Notes under the pieces: model-generated
What the model was told of the DNA's origin: nothing
Database searches by the model: none
The model's input: the letters and a program-made list of their open reading frames with translations, nothing else
Position numbers and translations under genes: made by a program
Assembly (NCBI GenBank): GCA_035464115.1
Contig: DATHSN010000370.1
Location: 1 to 43,023 of the forward strand
Direction of reading: 5' to 3'
DNA from: DATHSN01 sp035464115
GTDB lineage: Bacteria; Actinomycetota; Acidimicrobiia; Acidimicrobiales; SKKL01
DNA: 43,023 bases
Shown: piece after piece, positions 35,627 through 42,393 of the stretch
How positions within the stretch are numbered: position 1 is the stretch's first letter
Layout of the letters: every line of letters begins with the position of its first letter

Positions 35627-36699
35627 TGTTCGACGCGTTCTTCGACGCGATCGCCGCCGTCCTCGCCTGGTTCTACGAGCTGCCGATCCTCGGTGGCTCC
35701 TACGCCATGGCGATCGTGCTGCTCACCCTCACCGTCATGATCATCCTCACGCCCCTCACCTTGAAGGGCACCCGCTCGATGATGGCGATGCAGGCGCTGC
35801 AGCCGGAGATGAAGCGGATCCAGCAGGAGTTCAAGGACGACCGCCAGCGGATGAACGAGGAGCTGCTGGCGTTCTACAAGGAGAACCAGATCAACCCCCT
35901 CGGGGGCTGCCTGCCGCTCCTGCTGCAGATGCCGGTGTTCATCGTGCTGTTCCAGGTGCTCAACGGGCTCACCCGCGTCGGCGACGACGGCAACTTCGAC
36001 CCCAAGTACCTCGACCAGTCGAGCGAGCTCTACCAGAGCCTGAGCAACACCGACGAGATGGTCTCCTGGGGCATCGACCTGTCGCAGAGCGCGGTCACCG
36101 CCCTCGGGGCCTCGTTCCTCCAGGGTCTCCCCTACCTGGTGCTCATCATCTTCGTCGCCGGCACGAGCTACCTGCAGCAGAAGCAGATCTCGGGTCGGAA
36201 CCCCAACATCGAGATGCCCGCCCAGCAGAAGATGCTCCTGCGCATCATGCCGGTGTTCTTCGCGTTCATCTCGTTCAACTTCGCCGCCGGCCTCGTCTTG
36301 TACTTCCTGGTGTCCAACGTCTACCGGATCCTCCAGCAGGGCTACATCTCGCGGTCGCTCTACAACATCAAGGGTCGAGCCATGTTCTTCGGCGGCGTGG
36401 CCGGCGCCCCGGCGATCGCCACCACCGCCACCGAGGTCGACGACCGGCCCGCGGCCCGCCCCGAGAAGTCCACGGGCGGGGGTGGGGGGTCGACCACGCC
36501 GAGCAAGGGCAACGGCGGGGGGAAGACACCGCCGAAGAAGTCCTCCGGTGGTGGCCGGACCACCCCGCCGAAGAAGCCGAGCGCCACCGGGCGCACCACA
36601 CCACCCAAGCGTCCGACCTCGGGGGGACGCGCCACGCCGCCGTCGCGAGGCGACGGGCCTGGCGCCACTCCCCCCCGTCGACGCAAGAAGCGGAGCTGA
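35626..36699 (+). CDS. yidC: Membrane protein insertase YidC
   Basis: The 357-residue protein has an N-terminal hydrophobic segment, the KGTRSMMAMQALQPEMKRIQQEF cytoplasmic loop, GGCLPLLLQMPVFIVLF, and further helices, typical of Gram-positive YidC/Oxa1. After residue about 255 the tail has five copies of a TPPK-type repeat with flanking basic residues and ends in RRRKKRS. A basic tail can bind the ribosome. It inserts membrane proteins with or without SecYEG. Confidence 0.95.
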   Translation: MFDAFFDAIAAVLAWFYELPILGGSYAMAIVLLTLTVMIILTPLTLKGTRSMMAMQALQPEMKRIQQEFKDDRQRMNEELLAFYKENQINPLGGCLPLLLQMPVFIVLFQVLNGLTRVGDDGNFDPKYLDQSSELYQSLSNTDEMVSWGIDLSQSAVTALGASFLQGLPYLVLIIFVAGTSYLQQKQISGRNPNIEMPAQQKMLLRIMPVFFAFISFNFAAGLVLYFLVSNVYRILQQGYISRSLYNIKGRAMFFGGVAGAPAIATTATEVDDRPAARPEKSTGGGGGSTTPSKGNGGGKTPPKKSSGGGRTTPPKKPSATGRTTPPKRPTSGGRATPPSRGDGPGATPPRRRKKRS

Positions 36700-36702
36700 G
36701 CG

Positions 36703-37629
36703 ATGGAATGGGTCGAGACCACCGGCAAGAGCGTCGACGAGGCCAAGGACGCGGCGCTCGATCAGCTCGGTGTCGATGAGCACGATGCGGAGTTCGAGGT
36801 CGTCGAGGAGCCCAAGCCGGGGCTGTTCGGGCGGGTCCGGGGCGAGGCGCGGGTCCGGGCGCGGGTGCGTCCCGTCCAGGCCCGCCCCAAGGCCGAGCGG
36901 CGTCGCGGCCAACGGGCCCGCAAGGGCGAGGCGGCGCCGGTCACCAGCGCGGTGACCGAGTCACCCGACGAGGCCGACGACGACACGGGCACCGGTGACG
37001 AGACGGCTGGCGCCGACGAGTCGGTCGCCACCGACACCCCCACGCGCCCGGCGCGTTCACGTCGTGGCCCCCGTCGGGGTGCCACCCCCACCACCCCGGT
37101 TCCCGCCGCGGAGACCGAGTCCACCGACGGCGAGGAGCCGACCATGACCGACACCGACACCCTCGATCTCGACGAGCAGGCCGAGCTGGTGCGAGAGTTC
37201 CTGGCCGGCCTCGTCGCCGCCTTCGGCCTCGAGGGCGACCTCGGCGTGCACCGCATCGACGACGACACGATGGAGGTCCGGGTCGACGGCTCCGATCTCG
37301 GTCTGCTGGTCGGGCCGCGCGGCGCGACGCTGCAGGCCGTGTCCGAGCTGGCGCGCACGGTCGTGCAGCGCTCGGCGAGCGGACCGCTCGAGGGGCGGGT
37401 CCGCGTCGACGTGGCCGGCTACCGCGAGCGGCGCCGAGAGGCCCTCGAGCGGTTCACCCGTCAGGTGGCCGAGAAGGTGCTCGAGTCCGGCACCGCCCAG
37501 GTGCTCGAGCCGATGGCGGCACCCGACCGCAAGGTCGTCCACGACACGGTGAACACCATCGACGGCGTCGCCACCGAGTCCGAGGGTGAGGATCCGAACC
37601 GTCGGGTCGTCATCGTGCCCGTCGACTGA
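36703..37629 (+). CDS. jag: Jag/KhpB RNA-binding protein
   Basis: The 308-residue protein has a Jag-N domain (1-52, KSVDEAKDAALDQLG), a long acidic and basic linker (about 60-150), a KH domain (about 165-235, LVGPRGATLQAVSELAR), and an R3H domain with RKVVH (DRKVVHDTV). Jag/KhpB binds RNA, often with KhpA. It begins four bases after yidC and continues that operon. Confidence 0.93.
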   Translation: MEWVETTGKSVDEAKDAALDQLGVDEHDAEFEVVEEPKPGLFGRVRGEARVRARVRPVQARPKAERRRGQRARKGEAAPVTSAVTESPDEADDDTGTGDETAGADESVATDTPTRPARSRRGPRRGATPTTPVPAAETESTDGEEPTMTDTDTLDLDEQAELVREFLAGLVAAFGLEGDLGVHRIDDDTMEVRVDGSDLGLLVGPRGATLQAVSELARTVVQRSASGPLEGRVRVDVAGYRERRREALERFTRQVAEKVLESGTAQVLEPMAAPDRKVVHDTVNTIDGVATESEGEDPNRRVVIVPVD

Positions 37630-37663
37630 CCGCCGGTCGGCCCCGACGCCTCGTCGTCACGTC

Positions 37664-37695
37664 CCACGGCCTCGGGCTCCGGCCCGGGGCCGTGG
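37664..37695 (+). terminator. GC-rich hairpin after jag
   Basis: CCACGGCC...GGCCGTGG with an inner CGGGC/GCCCG stem and a TCCG loop. It separates the yid-jag operon from rsmG. No T-run. Confidence 0.5.
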
Positions 37696-37705
37696 CGCGT
37701 CCGGC

Positions 37706-37734
37706 TTGCGGTGAGCGGCGGGGGACAGCACGCT
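37706..37734 (+). promoter_or_regulatory. Promoter of rsmG
   Basis: TTGCGG and CACGCT are 17 bases apart, and the -10 ends eight bases before the ATG, so the transcript is probably leaderless. Confidence 0.4.
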
Positions 37735-37742
37735 GCCCGTCC

Positions 37743-38366
37743 ATGGACGACGACGCGGCGCTGCACGCGGTGCTCGAACGGGCCCGCTCCCTGGGGTTCC
37801 TGGGCCCCGGCCCGGTGGCCGATCACCTGGTTCACGCCCGGGTGCTGGCCGACGTCGTCGGTCCGGTCGGTCCGGTCCGGGGGCTCGATCTGGGCAGCGG
37901 AGGTGGGGTTCCCGGGCTGGCGCTGGCGTCGTGGTGGCCCGAGAGCCGATGGACGCTGCTCGATGCCGCCGAGCGTCGCACCGCGGCGCTCGACGAGGCG
38001 GTCACCGCCTTGGAGATGCACGACCGGGTCACCGTGGTGCGGGGACGGGCCGAGGACGTGGGTCGCGACCCAGGCCACCGGGGCCGCTACGGATTGGTCG
38101 TGGCCCGCTCGTTCGGCGCGCCGGCGGTGACCGCCGAGTGCGGGGGGGCCTTCCTCGAGCTGGGCGGGCGGCTCGTGGTGGCCGAGCCACCCGACGACCG
38201 CCCCGATCGGTGGCCCGCGGCCGGGCTGGCCGAGCTGGGCCTGGCGGTGGTCCTGGAACCGGGTGCGGCGCGGGTCGCGATCCTGCAGCGGGTGGCCCCG
38301 CTCGAGGAGCGCTGGCCGCGGCGCAGCGGCGTGCCGGCCAAGCGCCCCCTGTGGCGGTCCCGCTGA
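37743..38366 (+). CDS. rsmG: 16S rRNA (guanine-527-N7)-methyltransferase RsmG
   Basis: The 207-residue SAM-dependent methyltransferase has GLDLGSGGGVPGLALA (SAM-binding), ESRWTLLDAAERRTAAL, and the later ARSFGAPAVTAECG. It methylates G527 in 16S rRNA. No ribosome site before the ATG. Two parS sites follow it, then parA. Confidence 0.93.
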   Translation: MDDDAALHAVLERARSLGFLGPGPVADHLVHARVLADVVGPVGPVRGLDLGSGGGVPGLALASWWPESRWTLLDAAERRTAALDEAVTALEMHDRVTVVRGRAEDVGRDPGHRGRYGLVVARSFGAPAVTAECGGAFLELGGRLVVAEPPDDRPDRWPAAGLAELGLAVVLEPGAARVAILQRVAPLEERWPRRSGVPAKRPLWRSR

Positions 38367-38375
38367 GCCCAGCGA

Positions 38376-38391
38376 TGTTCCACGTGAAACA
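38376..38391. promoter_or_regulatory. parS centromere site 1
   Basis: TGTTCCACGTGAAACA, one mismatch from the ParB-binding consensus TGTTTCACGTGAAACA. Confidence 0.93.
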
Positions 38392-38434
38392 GCGCGGGGC
38401 GTCGACCCGGCCGCTTGGGGGCCCACCCGCCCGA

Positions 38435-38450
38435 TGTTCCACGTGGAACA
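38435..38450. promoter_or_regulatory. parS centromere site 2
   Basis: TGTTCCACGTGGAACA, a perfect palindrome with two substitutions from the consensus. 59 bases after site 1 and directly upstream of parA. Confidence 0.93.
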
Positions 38451-38475
38451 CCGACGAGGGCACCTCGACTCGTGC

Positions 38476-38504
38476 TTGACCGTGGGTCCTCGCCGCGGAA
38501 GGAT
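38476..38504 (+). promoter_or_regulatory. Possible promoter of parAB
   Basis: TTGACC and AAGGAT are 17 bases apart. The leader to parA is about 60 bases. Confidence 0.4.
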
Positions 38505-38567
38505 GGCGCCGTTCGACAGCCGCCGGACCCATGTCGGGGTCGTCCGTGGCCCGAAGGAGAGGTGCCC

Positions 38568-39356
38568 ATGTCGCGACCCCTGCCGAGGGTCATCGCCATC
38601 GCCAACCAGAAGGGCGGGGTCGGCAAGACCACCACGGCGGTGAACCTGGGGGCGTGTCTGGCCGACCTCGGGTACCGCACCCTGGTGGTCGATCTCGATC
38701 CCCAGGGCAACGCCAGCACGGGGTTGGGGATCGACCCCCGCAGCATCGAGCACTCGATGTACGACGTCCTGCTCCACGGGGTGCCGCTCGAGGACTGCAT
38801 CGAGGCCTCATCGGTGCGCAACCTGTTCGTCGCCCCCGCCAACCTCGACCTGGCCGGCGCCGAGATCGAGCTGGTGCCCGCCTTCAGCCGCGAGATGCGG
38901 CTGAAGGAGGCCGTCGACAGCGTGCGCGACCAGTTCGACTACGTGCTCATCGACTGTCCTCCCTCGCTCGGTCTGCTGACCGTCAACGGGCTGGCAGGTG
39001 CATCGGAGGTGCTGGTCCCCATCCAGTGCGAGTACTACGCGCTCGAGGGCCTGGGCCAGCTGCTGCGCAACGTCGACCTGGTGCAGAAGCGGCTGAACCC
39101 GGCCCTCGAGGTCTCGGCCATCGTGCTGGTCATGTACGACGCCCGGACCAAGCTGGCCGAGCAGGTGGCCACCGAGGTCCGCACGCACTTCGGTGACAAG
39201 GTCTGTCGCAATGTCGTGCCCCGCACGGTGCGCTTGTCGGAGGCGCCGTCGTTCGGCCAGCCGATCATCGCGTTCGATCCGACCTCGCGGGGCGCGATCG
39301 CCTACCGCGAGCTCGCCAAGGAGGTCAGTGGTGGCGCGCCGCAGCGGGTTGGGTAA
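38568..39356 (+). CDS. parA: Chromosome-partitioning ATPase ParA
   Basis: The 262-residue deviant Walker ATPase has KGGVGKTT (15-22), the DLDPQGNAS segment and DYVLIDCPPSL. ATG with GGAGAGG upstream. It binds nonspecific DNA with ATP and is stimulated by ParB at parS. It overlaps parB by 26 bases. Confidence 0.96.
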   Translation: MSRPLPRVIAIANQKGGVGKTTTAVNLGACLADLGYRTLVVDLDPQGNASTGLGIDPRSIEHSMYDVLLHGVPLEDCIEASSVRNLFVAPANLDLAGAEIELVPAFSREMRLKEAVDSVRDQFDYVLIDCPPSLGLLTVNGLAGASEVLVPIQCEYYALEGLGQLLRNVDLVQKRLNPALEVSAIVLVMYDARTKLAEQVATEVRTHFGDKVCRNVVPRTVRLSEAPSFGQPIIAFDPTSRGAIAYRELAKEVSGGAPQRVG

Positions 39357-40221
39357 GGGCCTCGGCGCCCTCATCCCCTCGGAGGTCTCCCAGCCGGCCA
39401 CCGGTGGCCTGCGAGAGATCCCCATCGATCAGATCGTCCCCAATCGCTACCAGCCGCGCGACCAGTTCGAAGAGGAGGCGTTGGTCGCCCTCACCGCGTC
39501 GGTCCGCGAGCTCGGTGTGCTGCAGCCCGTGCTGGTCCGCGCGAGCGGCGACGACCAGTTCGAGCTCATCGCGGGGGAGCGTCGGTGGCGCGCCGCCAAG
39601 CGGGCCGGTCTCGGGTCGATCCCGGCCGTGGTGCGCGAGGTCGACGACGCGCTGTCGCTCGAGCAGGCCCTGGTCGAGAACCTCCACCGCGCCGACCTCA
39701 ACGCCATCGAGGAGGCGGCTGCGTACCAGCAGCTGATCGACGAGTTCGGCCTCACCCAGGAGCAGGTGGCGGCCCGGGTCGGGCGGAGCCGGTCGGCGGT
39801 GGCCAACACCCTGCGCCTGTTCCAGCTGCCCCCGTCGATCCAACGGCTGATCATCGAGGGGCACCTGAGCGCGGGCCACGCACGTGCCCTCCTGGGCACG
39901 CCCGACCGGGCCTTCCAGGAGGCGCTCGCCCGCCGGGCCGCCGGTGGGGGGATGACCGTCCGCGACGTCGAGGAGGCGGTGCGCGACCACCTCGGTGAGC
40001 ACGACGAGGAGCCCACCCCGCCACCGGCACCACCGGGCGGACGGCGTCTGCGACCGCCCGGGCTCCTGGAGCTCGAGGAGCTGCTGTCGGAGCACCTCGA
40101 CACCCGCGTCCGGGTGTCCATGGGCGCCAAGCGGGGGAAGGTGGTGGTGGAGTTCGCCACCCTCGAGGACCTGGAGCGCATCTACCGGGCCATGACCGAC
40201 GGCGAGCCCGAGCGCCACTGA
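39331..40221 (+). CDS. parB: ParB/Spo0J DNA-binding protein
   Basis: The 296-residue protein has an N-terminal ParA-interacting segment (RRSGLGKGLGALIP), the CTP-binding ParB domain with GERRWRA, the helix-turn-helix LTQEQVAARVGRSRSAVANTLRL, and a C-terminal dimer domain. The GTG at 39331 is favoured over 39328 by the six-base distance from AAGGAGG. It binds parS and spreads by CTP cycling. Confidence 0.96.
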   Translation: MARRSGLGKGLGALIPSEVSQPATGGLREIPIDQIVPNRYQPRDQFEEEALVALTASVRELGVLQPVLVRASGDDQFELIAGERRWRAAKRAGLGSIPAVVREVDDALSLEQALVENLHRADLNAIEEAAAYQQLIDEFGLTQEQVAARVGRSRSAVANTLRLFQLPPSIQRLIIEGHLSAGHARALLGTPDRAFQEALARRAAGGGMTVRDVEEAVRDHLGEHDEEPTPPPAPPGGRRLRPPGLLELEELLSEHLDTRVRVSMGAKRGKVVVEFATLEDLERIYRAMTDGEPERH

Positions 40222-40315
40222 GCGCCCGACTGGTCGGCGTCCAGAGGCCGACCCTCGATCGCGGGTCCAGTCCCTCGGCCGGGCTCACCCTCGACCCTCG
40301 ACCTACGCTCGCGCG

Positions 40316-40348
40316 TCATCCACACACTGTGGATGACGCTGTGGACGC
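40316..40348. other. DnaA-box cluster and inverted repeat after parB
   Basis: TCATCCACA (40316-40324) and its inverted copy (40328-40336) differ from the perfect box TTATCCACA by one base. A third box, GCGTCCACA (minus strand), is at 40340-40348. The first two form a 10-bp hairpin with a CAC loop. Confidence 0.55.
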
Positions 40349-40375
40349 CGGAGGAGGCACCGCGCTCGGGACGCG

Positions 40376-40403
40376 CCACGGCCCCGCCGAGGCGGGGCCG
40401 TGG
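40376..40403. terminator. Bidirectional terminator hairpin
   Basis: A 13-bp perfect stem CCACGGCCCCGCC/GGCGGGGCCGTGG lies between convergent parB and trxA. No T-run. Confidence 0.65.
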
Positions 40404-40446
40404 AACGTGGTCGCGAACGGTGGGGCGAGGCCGGCTCGCCCCGGGC

Positions 40447-40770
40447 TCAGAGGTGCGGGGTGATGTCGGCGAGCAGCTGGGACTTGCCCTTGGCGCCGAT
40501 GATGCGGGCCGCCGGCTCGCCGTCCTTGAACAAGATGAGCGTGGGGATGCTCATCACCTCGTAGCGGCGGGCGATGCCGGGGTTGTCGTCGACGTTGAGC
40601 TTGGCGATGCGCACCTTGCCGGCGTGCTCGGTGGCGATCTCGTCGAGGATCGGGGCGATCATCTTGCAGGGGCCGCACCACTCGGCCCAGAAGTCGACGA
40701 GGACGGGCTCGGACGAACCGGCCACCTCTTCGTCGAAGGTGGAGTCGGACAGCTTGGTGATGGAAGACAT
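40447..40770 (-). CDS. trxA: Thioredoxin
   Basis: The 107-residue protein has the active site Trp-Cys32-Gly-Pro-Cys35 and the cis-Pro segment MSIPTLILFKDG. It reduces disulfides in ribonucleotide reductase and other proteins and is recharged by TrxB. ATG at 40770, with a GTG at 40788 as a less likely alternative. Its own SigR-like promoter lies at 40824-40849. Confidence 0.96.
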   Translation of the reverse strand: MSSITKLSDSTFDEEVAGSSEPVLVDFWAEWCGPCKMIAPILDEIATEHAGKVRIAKLNVDDNPGIARRYEVMSIPTLILFKDGEPAARIIGAKGKSQLLADITPHL

Positions 40771-40823
40771 GGGGTTCTCGTGCCTCACGGGGTCGCAGGT
40801 GGTGGGAGGTCCTGTGGGAAGGG

Positions 40824-40849
40824 AACGCCGGCGGGGGGCCGGTCATTCC
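40824..40849 (-). promoter_or_regulatory. SigR/SigH-type promoter of trxA
   Basis: On the minus strand GGAAT (40845-40849) and GTT (40824-40826) are separated by exactly 18 bases, the disulfide-stress ECF sigma consensus. The leader would be about 45 bases. Confidence 0.7.
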
Positions 40850-40859
40850 GCCCGGGTGC

Positions 40860-41828
40860 TCAGTGGCCCTGGGCCTCGAGCCAGCGCTCGGCGTCGATGG
40901 CGGCGGTGCAGCCCGATCCGGCGGCGGTGATGGCCTGGCGGTAGACGTCGTCCTGCACGTCGCCGCAAGCGAACACGCCCTCGACGTCGGTCCGGCTGCT
41001 GGGGGCCTGGGTGATGAGGTACCCACTGTCCTTCATGGCCAGCTGGCCCTTGAACAGATCGGTGTTGGGCTGGGGGCCGATGGCGACGAACAGGCCGGTG
41101 AAGGGCCGGGTGCTGCGCTCGCCGGTGACGGTGTCCTCCACGACGAGCCCCTCGACGCTGGTGTCGCCGAGCACGTCGACCACCGTCGAGTTCCACAGGA
41201 ACTCGATCTTGGCGTTGGCGAAGGCCCGGTCCTGCATGATCTTCGACGCACGGAGCTCGTCGCGGCGGTGGATGACGGTGACCGACCGGGCGAACTTGGT
41301 GAGGAAGCTGGCTTCCTCGAGCGCCGAGTCGCCACCACCCACCACGGCGATGTCCTGGTCGCGGAAGAAGAACCCGTCGCAGGTGGCGCAGGTCGACACG
41401 CCGTGGCCGAGCAGACGGCGCTCGTTGTCGAGGCCGAGCATCAGCGACTTGGCGCCGGTGGAGACGATGATGGTGCGGCCCCGGTAGGTGGGTTCGGCGG
41501 CGTCGGGGTCACCCACCCACACGCCGAAGGGCCGCGCCGACAGATCGACCCGGGTGACCTTCTCGGTGCGGATGTCGGCGCCGAAGCGCAGGGCCTGCTC
41601 GCGAAAGCCCATCATGAGCTCGGGGCCCATGATGCCCTCGGGGAAGCCGGGGAAGTTCTCGACCTCGGTGGTGAGCATGAGCTGACCACCGGGCTGGTCG
41701 CTGGTGGACGAGGGCTCACCCTCGATGACCAGCGGGGTGAGGTTGGCCCGGGCCGTGTAGATCGCGGCGGTGAGGCCGGCGGGGCCCGAGCCGATGATGA
41801 TGACGTCGTGCACGCCGGTGTCGGTCAT
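40860..41828 (-). CDS. trxB: Thioredoxin reductase
   Basis: The 322-residue FAD/NADPH enzyme has GSGPAG (13-18), redox CATC (Cys147/Cys150), GGGDSA for NADPH, and GVFACGD for FAD. It reduces TrxA. GGAG ribosome site. It has its own SigR-like promoter at 41862-41889. In Streptomyces and Mycobacterium trxB-trxA are under SigR/SigH. Confidence 0.97.
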   Translation of the reverse strand: MTDTGVHDVIIIGSGPAGLTAAIYTARANLTPLVIEGEPSSTSDQPGGQLMLTTEVENFPGFPEGIMGPELMMGFREQALRFGADIRTEKVTRVDLSARPFGVWVGDPDAAEPTYRGRTIIVSTGAKSLMLGLDNERRLLGHGVSTCATCDGFFFRDQDIAVVGGGDSALEEASFLTKFARSVTVIHRRDELRASKIMQDRAFANAKIEFLWNSTVVDVLGDTSVEGLVVEDTVTGERSTRPFTGLFVAIGPQPNTDLFKGQLAMKDSGYLITQAPSSRTDVEGVFACGDVQDDVYRQAITAAGSGCTAAIDAERWLEAQGH

Positions 41829-41861
41829 GTGCGCTCCAGGGTGAAGAAGGGGGACGACCGA

Positions 41862-41889
41862 GGAACCCCGGTACCCCGTCGGGTATTCC
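41862..41889 (-). promoter_or_regulatory. SigR/SigH-type promoter of trxB
   Basis: On the minus strand GGAAT (41885-41889) and GTTCC (41862-41866) are separated by exactly 18 bases. The expected start of transcription is about 30 bases before the ATG. Confidence 0.75.
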
Positions 41890-41891
41890 GG

Positions 41892-42314
41892 TCAGTCCGT
41901 GGGGGTCGGCCGGCGCTGCGACCACAGGACGAGCCCACCGATGGTCAGGATGGTTCCCAAGAGCAGATAGGCCGACCAGACATCACCGGGCAGGTAGACG
42001 TCGATGAACCGGACGAGGGCGACCAGGACCAGCACCAGCGCCATGGTGGCGAGGATCGCGGCCAGCAGGCCGTAGACCAGGCCCCGGGCGATGGTGTAGG
42101 CGGGGGCCACGGTGCGGTCGCGCACCTGGCCCACGACCCGGACCACGGCGTCGGCGGCCTGCGCCGGCCAGTCGGCGCCACCCACGTGCACGCCGGCGCC
42201 GAACCGGGGGCCGGCGCCCGGTGGGGGCGCGCCCGGCGCGGCCGCGGGGCCGGGCGCACCCGGGTCCGCCGAGGGGGTGGGTGTCGGCTGGGTCGGTGGT
42301 GCCGTCTCGGCCAT
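41892..42314 (-). CDS. Small membrane protein of trxB neighbourhood
   Basis: The protein has 140 residues. A Pro/Ala-rich N-terminus (about 1-45) precedes a helix with VVRVVGQVRDRTVAPAYTIARGLVYGLLAAILATMALVLVLVALV and a second hydrophobic segment ending LVLWSQRR, so two membrane helices. The first part of the helical domain resembles phage-holin/DUF-type membrane proteins, but I do not recognise it. A leaderless -10 box lies seven bases upstream. Confidence 0.75.
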   Translation of the reverse strand: MAETAPPTQPTPTPSADPGAPGPAAAPGAPPPGAGPRFGAGVHVGGADWPAQAADAVVRVVGQVRDRTVAPAYTIARGLVYGLLAAILATMALVLVLVALVRFIDVYLPGDVWSAYLLLGTILTIGGLVLWSQRRPTPTD

Positions 42315-42321
42315 GGGACCG

Positions 42322-42327
42322 AGCCTA
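42322..42327 (-). promoter_or_regulatory. Probable -10 box, leaderless start
   Basis: On the minus strand TAGGCT ends seven bases before the ATG at 42314. No Shine-Dalgarno. Confidence 0.45.
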
Positions 42328-42393
42328 CCGGTGGACCCCAGCGCCCTGCCCGGACCGCGCCCGCCGGCGGAGCGGCGGCCGCGACACGGCGGC

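Noticed and set aside
37817..37823. GCCGAT-type sigma-28 -10 inside rsmG
   Set aside because: No CTCAAG-like -35 at the right distance, and it lies within a conserved coding region.
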